From Roseovarius sp. SCSIO 43702 (GTDB lineage Bacteria > Pseudomonadota > Alphaproteobacteria > Rhodobacterales > Rhodobacteraceae): DNA of 64,000 bases. The translations under genes and the position numbers were made by a program. The notes below the pieces were generated by a model. That model did no database searches. It worked only from the letters and a program-made list of their open reading frames with translations, and was not told the origin of the DNA. Every line of letters starts with the position of its first letter. Within the stretch, counting starts at the first letter, position 1. The stretch covers positions 3,122,501 through 3,186,500 of the forward strand of contig NZ_CP080623.1 in assembly GCF_019599045.1 (NCBI RefSeq), in the 5' to 3' direction. Positions 11,001 through 17,393 of this stretch are shown here, piece by piece.

Positions 11001-11010
11001 GCGTGCTCAT
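7999..11010 (-). CDS. soxA: Sarcosine oxidase alpha subunit
   Basis: A 1,003-residue subunit, the expected length. Residues 1-100 form the ferredoxin-like N-terminal domain (RGFEGDTIASALLAND). A dinucleotide-binding motif VIGGGIAGLLAAKTAGEAGA follows near residue 170. The C-terminal third is a GcvT-like folate-binding domain (EYAQIAVVGPKAREVLEEL and the GTEGLHVMRAEKG segment). The enzyme demethylates sarcosine to glycine and passes the one-carbon unit to tetrahydrofolate. The ATG at 11010 overlaps soxD by 4 bases. The longer upstream reading is soxD in another frame. Confidence 0.95.
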   Translation of the reverse strand: MSTRLSTGGRLLDKGRAIEFRFNGKRLRGFEGDTIASALLANDQMLVGRSFKYHRPRGIVASGGEEPNALVGLGEGVRFEPNQRATTTELYDGLTCISQNHWPSLNFDVGAINSKLGRFLPAGFYYKMFIHPRPFWKHVYEPFIRQSAGLGKAPEAGDPDRYEHFYAYVDVLVIGGGIAGLLAAKTAGEAGAKVLLIEQTAHWGGRAPVDGGEVDGEPVDKFVEKLVSDLEAMENVTMRLRTMGAGVYDHGYVLGYERVNDHRPGAPGPRHRLWRIRARQTVTATGALERPLSFAGNDVPGVMLASAVRDYVVDYGVSVGDRTVVVTNNDDAYLTAITLKKLGLEVPAIIDARSGGAGALGDEAKSLGIRVETGKGVAKVKGGKRVEGVAICNQAGEGAVLEEIACDAVAMSGGWSPVVHLWSHCGGKLDWDEAQACFRPNVDKAPTGADGEAFVVVAGAANGEMGLGAALADAQAAGVKAAKAAGFDAEAKDAPKGESHDENPIEPVWLMPQGAGIKLRMKAWLDYQNDVKVSDVQLAAREGFESVEHAKRYTTLGMATDQGKLSNINGLAILSDALNQPIPQTGTTTFRPPYTPISLSSIAGEARGATFQPLRRTPMHQWHEENGAFFEPVGQWRRPYCYTRGEESHADSVKREINQTRERLGLLDASTLGKIIVKGPDAGKFLDMLYTNMMSTLKPGRCRYGLMCNENGFLMDDGVVARIDEDTFLCHTTTGGADSIHGHMEDWLQCEWWDWKVYTANVTEQYAQIAVVGPKAREVLEELTDDDISAEALTFMGWKDITLDGIPARAYRISFSGELSYEIAVPASRGMQLWKKLLEVGKKHDVMPYGTEGLHVMRAEKGFIMIGDETDGTVIPQDLNMQWAISKKKDDYLGKRAQERSHMADPNRWKLVGLETLDGSVLPEGAYAVAEGENENGQRNTQGRVTSTYYSPTLDKGIAMGLLHNGPDRMGEVIDFPRLDGSIVKAKVVDPIFYDKDGEKQNV

Positions 11011-11336
11011 GAGAACTCCCTCCAGCTCCAGCCCGGCCGCTTGGCCGAGATCTTGTCCTTGATGTGCTTGGGCGGCTCGGTGGTCTGCGCGCTGTAGGTG
11101 CCGTAGACCTCCATCGTCACGGTGTCCCGCGCGGCCAGGAACCACTTGCCGCAGCCATTCGCGTGGCGCCAGCGTTCGAGGTGCGGACCCTTCGGGTTTT
11201 CCTTGGCGAAGAGATAGTCGTGAAACGCCTCGTCGCTCGACCCGGGGCCGTATCGCTTGAGATGCGCCTCGCCGCCCCCGGCGAATTCGGTTTCTTCACC
11301 TTTGACCCCGCAACAGGGACATTCGAGGATCAGCAT
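11007..11336 (-). CDS. soxD: Sarcosine oxidase delta subunit
   Basis: A 109-residue zinc-binding subunit. It starts MLILECPCCGVKGEETEF, whose CPxCG pair with the later NGCGKWF gives the zinc ligands. YLFAKENPKGPHLERW and FLAARDTVTMEV are family signatures. I chose ATG 11336, which has GAGGAG eight bases upstream; a GTG nine bases further out would overlap that site. First gene of the soxDAG transcript here. Confidence 0.92.
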   Translation of the reverse strand: MLILECPCCGVKGEETEFAGGGEAHLKRYGPGSSDEAFHDYLFAKENPKGPHLERWRHANGCGKWFLAARDTVTMEVYGTYSAQTTEPPKHIKDKISAKRPGWSWREFS

Positions 11337-11370
11337 GTGACACACTCCTCATGCGTTTGCGCACGACTAA

Positions 11371-11401
11371 CACGGGCGCACCCCGAAAGGCGCGACCCGT
11401 G
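11371..11401 (-). terminator. Candidate hairpin between the small membrane protein gene and soxD
   Basis: CACGGG at 11371-11376 pairs with CCCGTG at 11396-11401, with an inner CGC/GCG pair and a CCGAAAGG tip. It lies between the stop of the 67-residue protein and soxD, so it may partly separate the small genes from soxDAG. No clear T tract follows. Confidence 0.35.
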
Positions 11402-11447
11402 CGGTCGTTCGGTTTTCGTGAATTCAGCGGCCGCGTGCGCCGGTGCT

Positions 11448-11651
11448 TCAGTGGGTCGAACTGCCCTCGTCCACACCGTCCGTGGTAAGGGCGTCTTCAA
11501 CGGCGTCGTCGGTCGCGGGGATCTCGATGTCATCGTCGTCTTGTCCCGCGACGACAAGGCCCACGGCAACCAGAAGGACGACAAGCAGCATGACGAGCCA
11601 CTTGTAGCCCTTCTGGGGAGATACTTCGTGCGAGTCTTTCCGGTCGGACAT
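11448..11651 (-). CDS. Small acidic single-helix membrane protein
   Basis: A 67-residue protein of unknown function. A short charged N terminus (MSDRKDSHEVSPQKG) is followed by one hydrophobic helix at about residues 17-36 and an acidic tail beginning GQDDDDIEI. GGAGGTGGATC directly precedes the ATG. The layout and the tail segment DDAVEDAL resemble the 102-residue neighbour upstream (SEAVEDAA), so the two look like diverged tandem paralogues. Predicted N-in, tail-out by positive-inside charge. It lies inside the sarcosine oxidase gene set but has no known link to that enzyme. Confidence 0.7.
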   Translation of the reverse strand: MSDRKDSHEVSPQKGYKWLVMLLVVLLVAVGLVVAGQDDDDIEIPATDDAVEDALTTDGVDEGSSTH

Positions 11652-11765
11652 GATCCACCTCCGGTCATTCGTATCCCGAAGGGAACGCCGAACGCCGTCG
11701 TGATGTTCCGCCGCGTCATCCTCGGCGGCGAGATATTCGCCGCCGGACGCCCCGCACGTGACGAA

Positions 11766-12074
11766 TTACTGGTTGGTCGTGTCCTCGGCTGCGTCGCCTG
11801 CGTCGTCGGCTGCATCATCCACGCTGTCGGCTGCATCCTGCGCGGCGTCGCCCACGCTGTCGGCTGCATCCTGCGCGGCATCGCCGACGCTGTCGGCCGC
11901 GTCCTCGACGGCTTCGCTTCCGCCTTCGACCTCGACATTGATGTCGCCGTCATCCCCGGCATCGCCACCATACATGATCCACGCGATGACGGCGACGGCC
12001 ACGACAAGGCCGCCCACGATGAAGGCCAGCGTGCTGTTGCTCGAACGTTCGTGCGGTTCTCTCGGATCTGACAT
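11766..12074 (-). CDS. Small membrane protein with Asp/Ala-rich 11-residue repeats
   Basis: A 102-residue protein of unknown function. It starts MSDPREPHERSSNST, has one membrane helix at about residues 16-35, and an acidic tail in which DSVGDAAQDAA repeats with an 11-residue period, followed by degenerate copies. Eleven-residue Ala/Asp amphipathic repeats recall LEA-like or apolipoprotein-like helices, here tethered to the membrane. The repeat is also visible in DNA as a 33-bp unit. The Shine-Dalgarno AGGAG lies inside a 20-bp palindrome. Function unknown; an envelope or stress role is inference only. Confidence 0.75.
   Translation of the reverse strand: MSDPREPHERSSNSTLAFIVGGLVVAVAVIAWIMYGGDAGDDGDINVEVEGGSEAVEDAADSVGDAAQDAADSVGDAAQDAADSVDDAADDAGDAAEDTTNQ
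11800..11912. repeat. 33-bp tandem repeat inside the small membrane protein gene
   Basis: Two near-identical 33-bp units at 11821-11853 and 11854-11886, beginning ACGCTGTCGGCTGC, are flanked by partial, more diverged copies on both sides. They encode the 11-residue acidic repeats on the minus strand, so copy number can change without shifting frame. Confidence 0.8.
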
Positions 12075-12083
12075 GATCTATCT

Positions 12084-12103
12084 CCTGTGAAGTATGTCAC
12101 AGG
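12084..12103 (-). promoter_or_regulatory. CRP-type palindrome overlapping the Shine-Dalgarno of the repeat membrane protein
   Basis: CCTGTGA (12084-12090) and TCACAGG (12097-12103) are a perfect 7-bp inverted repeat with a 6-base spacer, matching the TGTGA-N6-TCACA form used by CRP-family proteins. On the minus strand the second arm runs into AGGAG, 9 bases before the ATG at 12074. It could be a protein operator or an mRNA hairpin hiding the ribosome site. Confidence 0.5.
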
Positions 12104-12107
12104 ACAT

Positions 12108-12126
12108 AACCGCGCCCCGCGCGGTT
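12108..12126. terminator. Candidate hairpin downstream of soxB
   Basis: AACCGCGC and GCGCGGTT form a perfect 8-bp stem with a 3-base loop between the soxB stop (12214) and the next minus-strand gene. It has only a weak U run on either strand, so termination efficiency is uncertain. Confidence 0.45.
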
Positions 12127-12213
12127 TGTTCCGGCAGGTGGCGGACATGCGCGAAAAACTGCGCTTCTCCGCTCCGTTGCCTTCCGGCAAGCCATATGCG
12201 CCGGGTGCCGCCA

Positions 12214-13458
12214 TCAGTGTGCCACCCCCGCCGCGACGCTTTCGTCGATGAAACGGCCCTGGTGGAACCGGTCGAGGCCGAACTCGGCGCAGAGCGGCGA
12301 ATGCCCCTTGGCCATCAGCTCCGCAAAGCCCCAGCCCGATCCCGGGATCGCCTTGAACCCGCCCGTGCCCCAGCCCGCGTTGATGAAGATGCCGTCCACG
12401 GGCGTCTTCGACAGGATGGGCGAGCGGTCGCCGGTCACGTCCACGATGCCGCCCCATTGGCGCAGCATCTTGAGCCGCGCGATCATCGGGAAGGTCTCGA
12501 TCAGGGCGCGCACCGTTTCCTCGGCATGGTGGAAGCTGCCGCGCTGCGTGAAGGCGTTGTGCCCGTCCGTGCCGCCGCCGATGACCATCTCGCCCTTGTC
12601 CGACTGGCTCATGTAGCCATGCACCGTGTTGGCCATGACGACGCAGTCCATGCAGGGCTTGATCGGCTCGCTGACCAGCGCCTGGAGCGGCACGCTCTCG
12701 ATCGGCAGGCGGAAGCCCGCCATGCCCGCCACGTCGCCCGAATGGCCCGCGACGACGATCCCGAGCTTGTCGCAATCGATGTCACCGCGATTGGTGGTGA
12801 CGCCCTTGACCTTGCCGCCCTCGTTGCGGATGCCGGTCACTTCGCATTTCTGGATGACATGCATCCCCATGTCGCTGCACGCCCGCGCATAGCCCCAGGC
12901 GACCGCATCGTGCCGCGCCGTGCCGCCGCGCGCCTGCCACAGCCCGCCCAGGACCGGGTAACGCGGCCCGTCGAGGTTGATGATCGGCACGATCTCCTTG
13001 ACGCGCGCGGGTGTGATGAATTCGGTCTTGACGCCCTGCAGCGCGTTGGCCTGAGCCGTCCGCTTGTAGCCGCGCACCTCGTGCTCGGTCTGGGCCAGCA
13101 TGATGACGCCGCGCGGGCTGAACATCACGTTGTAGTTCAGATCCTGGCTCATCGTCTCGTAGAGCGAACGCGATTTCTCGTAGATCGCCGCCGAGGCGTC
13201 CTGGAGATAGTTCGAGCGGATGATCGTGGTGTTCCGCCCCGTGTTACCCCCGCCGAGCCAGCCCTTCTCGAGGATGGCGACATTGGTGATCCCGAAATTC
13301 TTGCCGAGGTAATAGGCGGTGGCCAGGCCATGCCCCCCCGCGCCGATGATGATCACGTCGTATTTCTTCTTCGGCTCGGGCGACGCCCAGGCCCGCTCCC
13401 ATCCCATGTGATAGTTCAGGGCCTCGCGGGCGACAGCAAAAGCGGAATAGCGTTTCAT
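12214..13458 (-). CDS. soxB: Sarcosine oxidase beta subunit
   Basis: A 414-residue flavoprotein subunit, the usual length. The start MKRYSAFAVAREALNYHMGW at 13458 is the standard SoxB N terminus; reading further upstream gives non-conserved sequence. FAD binding is shown by DVIIIGAGGHGLATAYYLG. VVAGHSGDVAGMAGFRLPIES and VIGGGTDGHNAF are further family segments. It holds the site where sarcosine is oxidised. It is usually directly followed by soxD, but here two small membrane protein genes and two hairpins lie between them. Confidence 0.95.
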   Translation of the reverse strand: MKRYSAFAVAREALNYHMGWERAWASPEPKKKYDVIIIGAGGHGLATAYYLGKNFGITNVAILEKGWLGGGNTGRNTTIIRSNYLQDASAAIYEKSRSLYETMSQDLNYNVMFSPRGVIMLAQTEHEVRGYKRTAQANALQGVKTEFITPARVKEIVPIINLDGPRYPVLGGLWQARGGTARHDAVAWGYARACSDMGMHVIQKCEVTGIRNEGGKVKGVTTNRGDIDCDKLGIVVAGHSGDVAGMAGFRLPIESVPLQALVSEPIKPCMDCVVMANTVHGYMSQSDKGEMVIGGGTDGHNAFTQRGSFHHAEETVRALIETFPMIARLKMLRQWGGIVDVTGDRSPILSKTPVDGIFINAGWGTGGFKAIPGSGWGFAELMAKGHSPLCAEFGLDRFHQGRFIDESVAAGVAH

Positions 13459-13611
13459 GATCGGATCCGGGGTTATGGCAGAATCGGCCGCGGCGCGGCT
13501 GGAGTCGTGTCTACCAACCGGCCTCCGCCGCCCCGGCCATCCGTGCGACACCGACCGCCCACATTGCGACATCGCAACGGTTAATTTCGCGTCATCGCAC
13601 CGTGCGCGCGC

Positions 13612-13656
13612 ACCGACGTGATACCGACGTGGATACCGACATGGATACCGACGTCT
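13612..13656. repeat. 12-bp tandem repeat upstream of ccmI
   Basis: About three and a half head-to-tail copies of a 12-base unit of the form ATACCGACRTGG lie in the soxB/ccmI divergent region. The rest of 13459-13721 holds no gene. Read in the ccmI frame it would code for Asp-Thr-Asp-Val, but the better ccmI start lies downstream. Confidence 0.7.
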
Positions 13657-13721
13657 CAATCAGGCCTTTTTTCCCGGGCGCCGGGTCGCTACATGGGGGG
13701 CGCAAGGAGGCCGCGACAGGC

Positions 13722-14954
13722 ATGCTCTTCTGGATCGTCATTACTGCCCTGGCAGTTGGTGCTGCCCTCGTTCTCGCGCGGGGCCTGATCGCCGGCCGCA
13801 TCGGGTCCGAGCCGCCCGCGGCCTATGATCTCAAGGTCTATCGCGACCAGTTGCGCGACCTCGACCGGGATCTCGCACGCGGCGTCGTCAGCGCCGAGGA
13901 GGGTGCGCGCCTGCGCACCGAGATCTCGCGCCGCATCCTCGCCGCCGACGCCGCGTTGACCAAGCAAAACAAGGCGAAATCGACCACGCGGCCGGGTGGC
14001 CGGATCGCCGCGGCGGGGCTTGTCGTGCTGCTCGTCGCGGGCTCGCTGCTGCTCTATCTCCAGCTCGGCGCACCGGGATATCGTGACCTGCCCCTCTCCG
14101 CGCGACTGGCCGCGTCCGAGGCTGCCCGTACCAACCTTCCCGCGCAGGCCGACCTGATGGAAGGCGGCGCGGATCCCACCGCTCCCGCCCCCGAAGTGTC
14201 CTCCGATTTTCTCGCCCTCATGGAGCAGCTTCGCACGGCGGTCGAGAAAAAACCCGATGATCTACGGGGGCTTACCCTCCTCGCCCGGAACGAAGCCCGG
14301 CTCGGCAACACCCGCGCCGCGCTCGCCGCGCAACGCCGCATCGTCGAGATCAAGGGCGACGACGCCACCGCCGCCGACCACGCCCTGCTCGCCGACCTGC
14401 TCATCTCCTCCGCCGGCGGCACCGTCTCGCGGGAGGCCGAAGCAGCCCTGCGCGCCGCGCTCGAACGGGACCCGACGCAGCCCGAAGCGCGGTATTATCT
14501 CGGTTATCTCTTCCTCCAGATCGACCGTCCCGACTCGGCCCTGCGCACCTGGGACGCGCTCTTGCGCGACAGTCCCCCCAACGCCCCCTGGGTGCCCGCC
14601 ATTCTCGAAACGATCCCCGAGGTCGCCGCCCGCGCAGGCCAGCCCCGCTATACCCCGCCCGAGACATCCGCGCTCCCCGGCCCGGATGCGGACGCTCTCG
14701 AGGCCGCGCGCGGGATGACGGGCCCCGAACGCGCCGAATTCATCGGGGCCATGGTCGAGCAACTTTCCAACCGCCTCGCGACCGAGGGCGGCTCACCGGA
14801 CGAGTGGGCACGACTGATCACCGCCCATGGCGTGCTTGGAAACACCGAACAGGCGCGCGCGATATACGACGAAGCCCTTGAAAGGTTTGACGGAAATACC
14901 GAAGCGCTGGCCGCGCTTCGCGCCGCGGCGGATCGCGCGGGCGTCGCCGAATGA
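13722..14954 (+). CDS. ccmI: c-type cytochrome biogenesis protein CcmI
   Basis: A 410-residue haem-lyase assembly factor (CycH type). The start MLFWIVITALAVGAALVLA at 13722 follows AAGGAGG with an 11-base gap. Helix 1 is residues 1-20. The cytoplasmic loop holds the family segment VYRDQLRDLDRDLARGVVSAEEG. Helix 2 lies near residues 93-112. The remainder is periplasmic with TPR-like repeats (RGLTLLARNEARLGNTRAAL; EARYYLGYLFLQIDRPDSAL) that present apocytochrome c. The stop overlaps ruvX by ATGA. Confidence 0.9.
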   Translation: MLFWIVITALAVGAALVLARGLIAGRIGSEPPAAYDLKVYRDQLRDLDRDLARGVVSAEEGARLRTEISRRILAADAALTKQNKAKSTTRPGGRIAAAGLVVLLVAGSLLLYLQLGAPGYRDLPLSARLAASEAARTNLPAQADLMEGGADPTAPAPEVSSDFLALMEQLRTAVEKKPDDLRGLTLLARNEARLGNTRAALAAQRRIVEIKGDDATAADHALLADLLISSAGGTVSREAEAALRAALERDPTQPEARYYLGYLFLQIDRPDSALRTWDALLRDSPPNAPWVPAILETIPEVAARAGQPRYTPPETSALPGPDADALEAARGMTGPERAEFIGAMVEQLSNRLATEGGSPDEWARLITAHGVLGNTEQARAIYDEALERFDGNTEALAALRAAADRAGVAE

Positions 14955-15427
14955 TCCACGACGACATCACGGACTTCGCCGCGGCCATGCCGGCCATGGG
15001 AACGCTCCTCGGTCTCGATCTCGGCACGCAAACAATCGGCGTGGCCGTCTCCGACACATTCCGCGCGGTGGCCAGCCCGCTCGAGACGATCAGGCGGCGC
15101 AAGTTCGGGCTCGATGCCGACCGCCTTCTGGACCTCGCCACCGCCCGGGCGGCGACCGGCCTCGTCCTCGGCCTGCCGCGCAACATGGACGGAAGCGAGG
15201 GACCGCGCTGCCAATCGACCCGCGCTTTCGCGCGCAACCTCTCGGCACGCACCGACCTGCCGATCACCTTCTGGGATGAACGCCTTTCGACCGTCGCCGC
15301 CGAACGCGCGCTTCTCGAGGCGGATACGTCACGAAAACGTCGCGCAGAGGTCATAGATCACGTCGCCGCCGCCTATATCCTGCAAGGGGCGCTCGACCGT
15401 ATGCGCCATCTGAGGACCGCACCATGA
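14951..15427 (+). CDS. ruvX: Holliday junction resolvase-like protein RuvX (YqgF)
   Basis: A 158-residue RNase H-fold protein. LLGLDLGTQTIGVAVSD is the first catalytic strand with its Asp. LVLGLPRNMDGSEG, FWDERLSTVAAERALLE and the late Asp in VIDHVAAAYILQGALD complete the YqgF signature. The family acts in pre-16S rRNA 5' processing and is annotated as a putative resolvase. It overlaps ccmI upstream and the DUF1289 gene downstream by 4 bases each. Confidence 0.93.
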   Translation: MIHDDITDFAAAMPAMGTLLGLDLGTQTIGVAVSDTFRAVASPLETIRRRKFGLDADRLLDLATARAATGLVLGLPRNMDGSEGPRCQSTRAFARNLSARTDLPITFWDERLSTVAAERALLEADTSRKRRAEVIDHVAAAYILQGALDRMRHLRTAP

Positions 15428-15663
15428 CCGACGCGCCAGTCTGGACCCGCGACGAGATCGAAAGCCCCTGCGTGCGCATCTGCGTCGTCCATCCAGAAGC
15501 GCGCATCTGCACCGGCTGCCTGCGCACCCTCGACGAGATCCGCGACTGGTCCCGCATGACGCCTCAGACCCGGGCCGAGATCATGTCCGACCTGCCCTCT
15601 CGCGCGCCCATGCTGCGCAAGCGGCGGGGTGGGCGCGCCGCGAAACTGGCGCGCGGAACCTGA
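15424..15663 (+). CDS. DUF1289 small cysteine-rich protein
   Basis: A 79-residue protein of the DUF1289 family, recognised by SPCVRICVVHPEARICTGCLRT with four cysteines that probably bind zinc or a similar centre, followed by DEIRDWSRMT. The tail is basic (LRKRRGGRAAKLARG). Molecular role unknown. It is the last gene of the ccmI-ruvX string. Confidence 0.85.
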   Translation: MTDAPVWTRDEIESPCVRICVVHPEARICTGCLRTLDEIRDWSRMTPQTRAEIMSDLPSRAPMLRKRRGGRAAKLARGT

Positions 15664-15680
15664 CCGGATCGCGGGATTTT

Positions 15681-15716
15681 CCTGCCTCCGGCGGGGATAT
15701 TTCCGGCAAGAAGAAG
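15681..15716. repeat. Recurrent Rhodobacterales-type intergenic element
   Basis: CCTGCCTCCGGCGGGGATAT followed by TTCCGGCAAGAAGAAG sits between the convergent DUF1289 and dioxygenase genes. From memory, near-identical strings follow many genes in Rhodobacteraceae genomes. The GCC/GGC symmetry with an ATATTT tail could act as a terminator. I cannot count copies here, since the window shows only one. Confidence 0.4.
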
Positions 15717-15719
15717 GGA

Positions 15720-16508
15720 TCAGGGCGCGCTCAGCCAGGTGTCGTCATTACCTTCGAACTCGGGCCGGAAATAGGCGATCATCCGTCCGTCTCTTGCGGC
15801 CGTCGCTCCCTCGCCCCAGGGCGCCACGCCATGCAGCGCGAGGCGATGGACGAGATAGGCCTCGCCCGGCGCCGCCGCCAGCTCGACGCGCGCGCAGGTC
15901 TCGAACGCCTCGCGCCGCGCCGCCTGGTAAGGCTCGGTCAGGTCGACCTCCGCCCACCGCTCCGGCGGGATCCCGGCAAGAGCGTCGCGGAAGGCCGTCC
16001 GCATGATCTCGTGGCTGCCTTCCCAGACGACGAGCGGGCTGGCCCCCGGTGAGGCCGCACCAAGCGGCAGGCCCATGATCCACGCGTGCCGTTCGATCAA
16101 CCTTCGCCGCCGCTCGGGACCCGTGGCATGCAGCCCATCCACATGCGCCGCATCGCGTCTCAGACGGTAGCGGAACGCGCCCTCCCCCTCGCCCTTCCGG
16201 GGGCGCGGGTAGCCGGGATAGACGACCGAGACCTGGCCGCGATGCAGCGGCAGATCGCCATAGATGTCGCGCGCCGCGTCGATCGCCGCGCCCGCAAGGG
16301 GCGGGCCGCCCGGCACGGCGCCCGCGGCGTCATTGGGAAGCGTATCGACCCCCACGAACCAGGTGCCCTCGCATTGCAGCCATTCCTCGCGATGCGCGGG
16401 ATCGGCCATCCGGAGAAGCGCTGCCGCACGCGCCGCGTGCGCCCAGGTCTCGACCGCTGCCTCGGCAGGAAAGCGGACCCAGCCGCGCGCGAAAAGTCCC
16501 GCTACCAT
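15720..16508 (-). CDS. Phytanoyl-CoA dioxygenase-like Fe(II)/2-oxoglutarate oxygenase
   Basis: A 262-residue protein that starts MVAGLFARGWVRFPAEAAVE at 16508, overlapping the exporter stop by 7 bases. A candidate HxD iron motif is AAHVDGLHATG, a distal His lies in YLVHRLALHG, and the Arg of GRMIAYFRPEF could bind 2-oxoglutarate. These match the PhyH-like layout. The longer upstream reading in this frame is a shadow of the exporter. Coupling to a sulfite/sulfonate-type exporter hints at an organosulfur or related small-molecule substrate, which is speculative. Confidence 0.65.
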   Translation of the reverse strand: MVAGLFARGWVRFPAEAAVETWAHAARAAALLRMADPAHREEWLQCEGTWFVGVDTLPNDAAGAVPGGPPLAGAAIDAARDIYGDLPLHRGQVSVVYPGYPRPRKGEGEGAFRYRLRRDAAHVDGLHATGPERRRRLIERHAWIMGLPLGAASPGASPLVVWEGSHEIMRTAFRDALAGIPPERWAEVDLTEPYQAARREAFETCARVELAAAPGEAYLVHRLALHGVAPWGEGATAARDGRMIAYFRPEFEGNDDTWLSAP

Positions 16509-17326
16509 CCCGCCGCCTTGCGCAGCATGTTGAGCGCGATGAGCGTGAGAAAGACCGCGAAGACACGCTTGAGCGGCTTCGGGTCCATCGCATGCGCGAG
16601 CCGCACGCCCAGCGGCGCCGTGAGCAGCGTCATCGCGATCACCACCCCGAACGCCACGAGGTTCACCGCCCCGACCGTCAGCGGCGGCCGCGTCTCGGGC
16701 GCGATCTCGAGAAACAGGAACCCCGACACCGAGGGCACCGCGATCAGAAGGCCGAACCCAGCCGCCGTCGCCACCGCGCGGTGGATGGGCCGGCCGTAGA
16801 GGCTCATCAGCGGCACGCCGAAACTGCCCCCGCCGATCCCCATCAGCACTGACAGGAAGCCCAAAACCGGCGACAGCACGGCACGAACGAGGCCCCCCGG
16901 CATCTGGGGCGCGATCTGCCAATGGGCGCGGCCGAACCCCATGTAGAGGCCCACCACAATGCCCAGGATTCCGAAAATCGCGGTCAGCGTGTTCGAGCGG
17001 AGCCCCGCGGCCACGAGCATGCCGCCAACCGCGCCCAGCACGATTCCCGGCGCCCAGGCGCGCAGGATGTCCCAGTCGACCGCGCCCTTGCGGTGATGGC
17101 TGAGGACCGACCGGATCGAGGTCACGATGATCGTGGCGAGCGACGTGGCAAGGCACATCTGCATGAGCTGCGCCCCGTCATAGCCGAGGGTCTGGAAGGT
17201 GTAGTAGAAGGCCGGGACAAGGACGATCCCGCCGCCCACCCCCAGAAGCCCCGCCAGCACGCCGGCAAAGGCGCCAATCACCATCAAAAGCACAAGCATC
17301 TGCAACAGCAAAGCGGTCTCGGGCAT
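16502..17326 (-). CDS. TauE/SafE-family membrane transporter
   Basis: A 274-residue inner-membrane protein with about eight hydrophobic helices. The family motif GVLAGLLGVGGGIVLVPAFYY lies at about residues 20-40, and the internal repeat SVLMGIGGGSFGVPLMSL near residue 160. Members export sulfite, sulfoacetate or other anions, or move sulfonates. The first gene of a two-gene unit with the dioxygenase, which starts inside its last codons. Confidence 0.88.
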   Translation of the reverse strand: MPETALLLQMLVLLMVIGAFAGVLAGLLGVGGGIVLVPAFYYTFQTLGYDGAQLMQMCLATSLATIIVTSIRSVLSHHRKGAVDWDILRAWAPGIVLGAVGGMLVAAGLRSNTLTAIFGILGIVVGLYMGFGRAHWQIAPQMPGGLVRAVLSPVLGFLSVLMGIGGGSFGVPLMSLYGRPIHRAVATAAGFGLLIAVPSVSGFLFLEIAPETRPPLTVGAVNLVAFGVVIAMTLLTAPLGVRLAHAMDPKPLKRVFAVFLTLIALNMLRKAAGW

Positions 17327-17393
17327 GTCGGGCCTCCCCTCGGGTGTCGCCGAGGCTTACACCGCCCTGCCCGCCGGGAAAAGGCGCGGAATG

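Noticed and set aside
16509..17156. Upstream extension of the dioxygenase frame
   Set aside because: This stretch is the TauE/SafE exporter read in another frame; the oxygenase starts at 16508.
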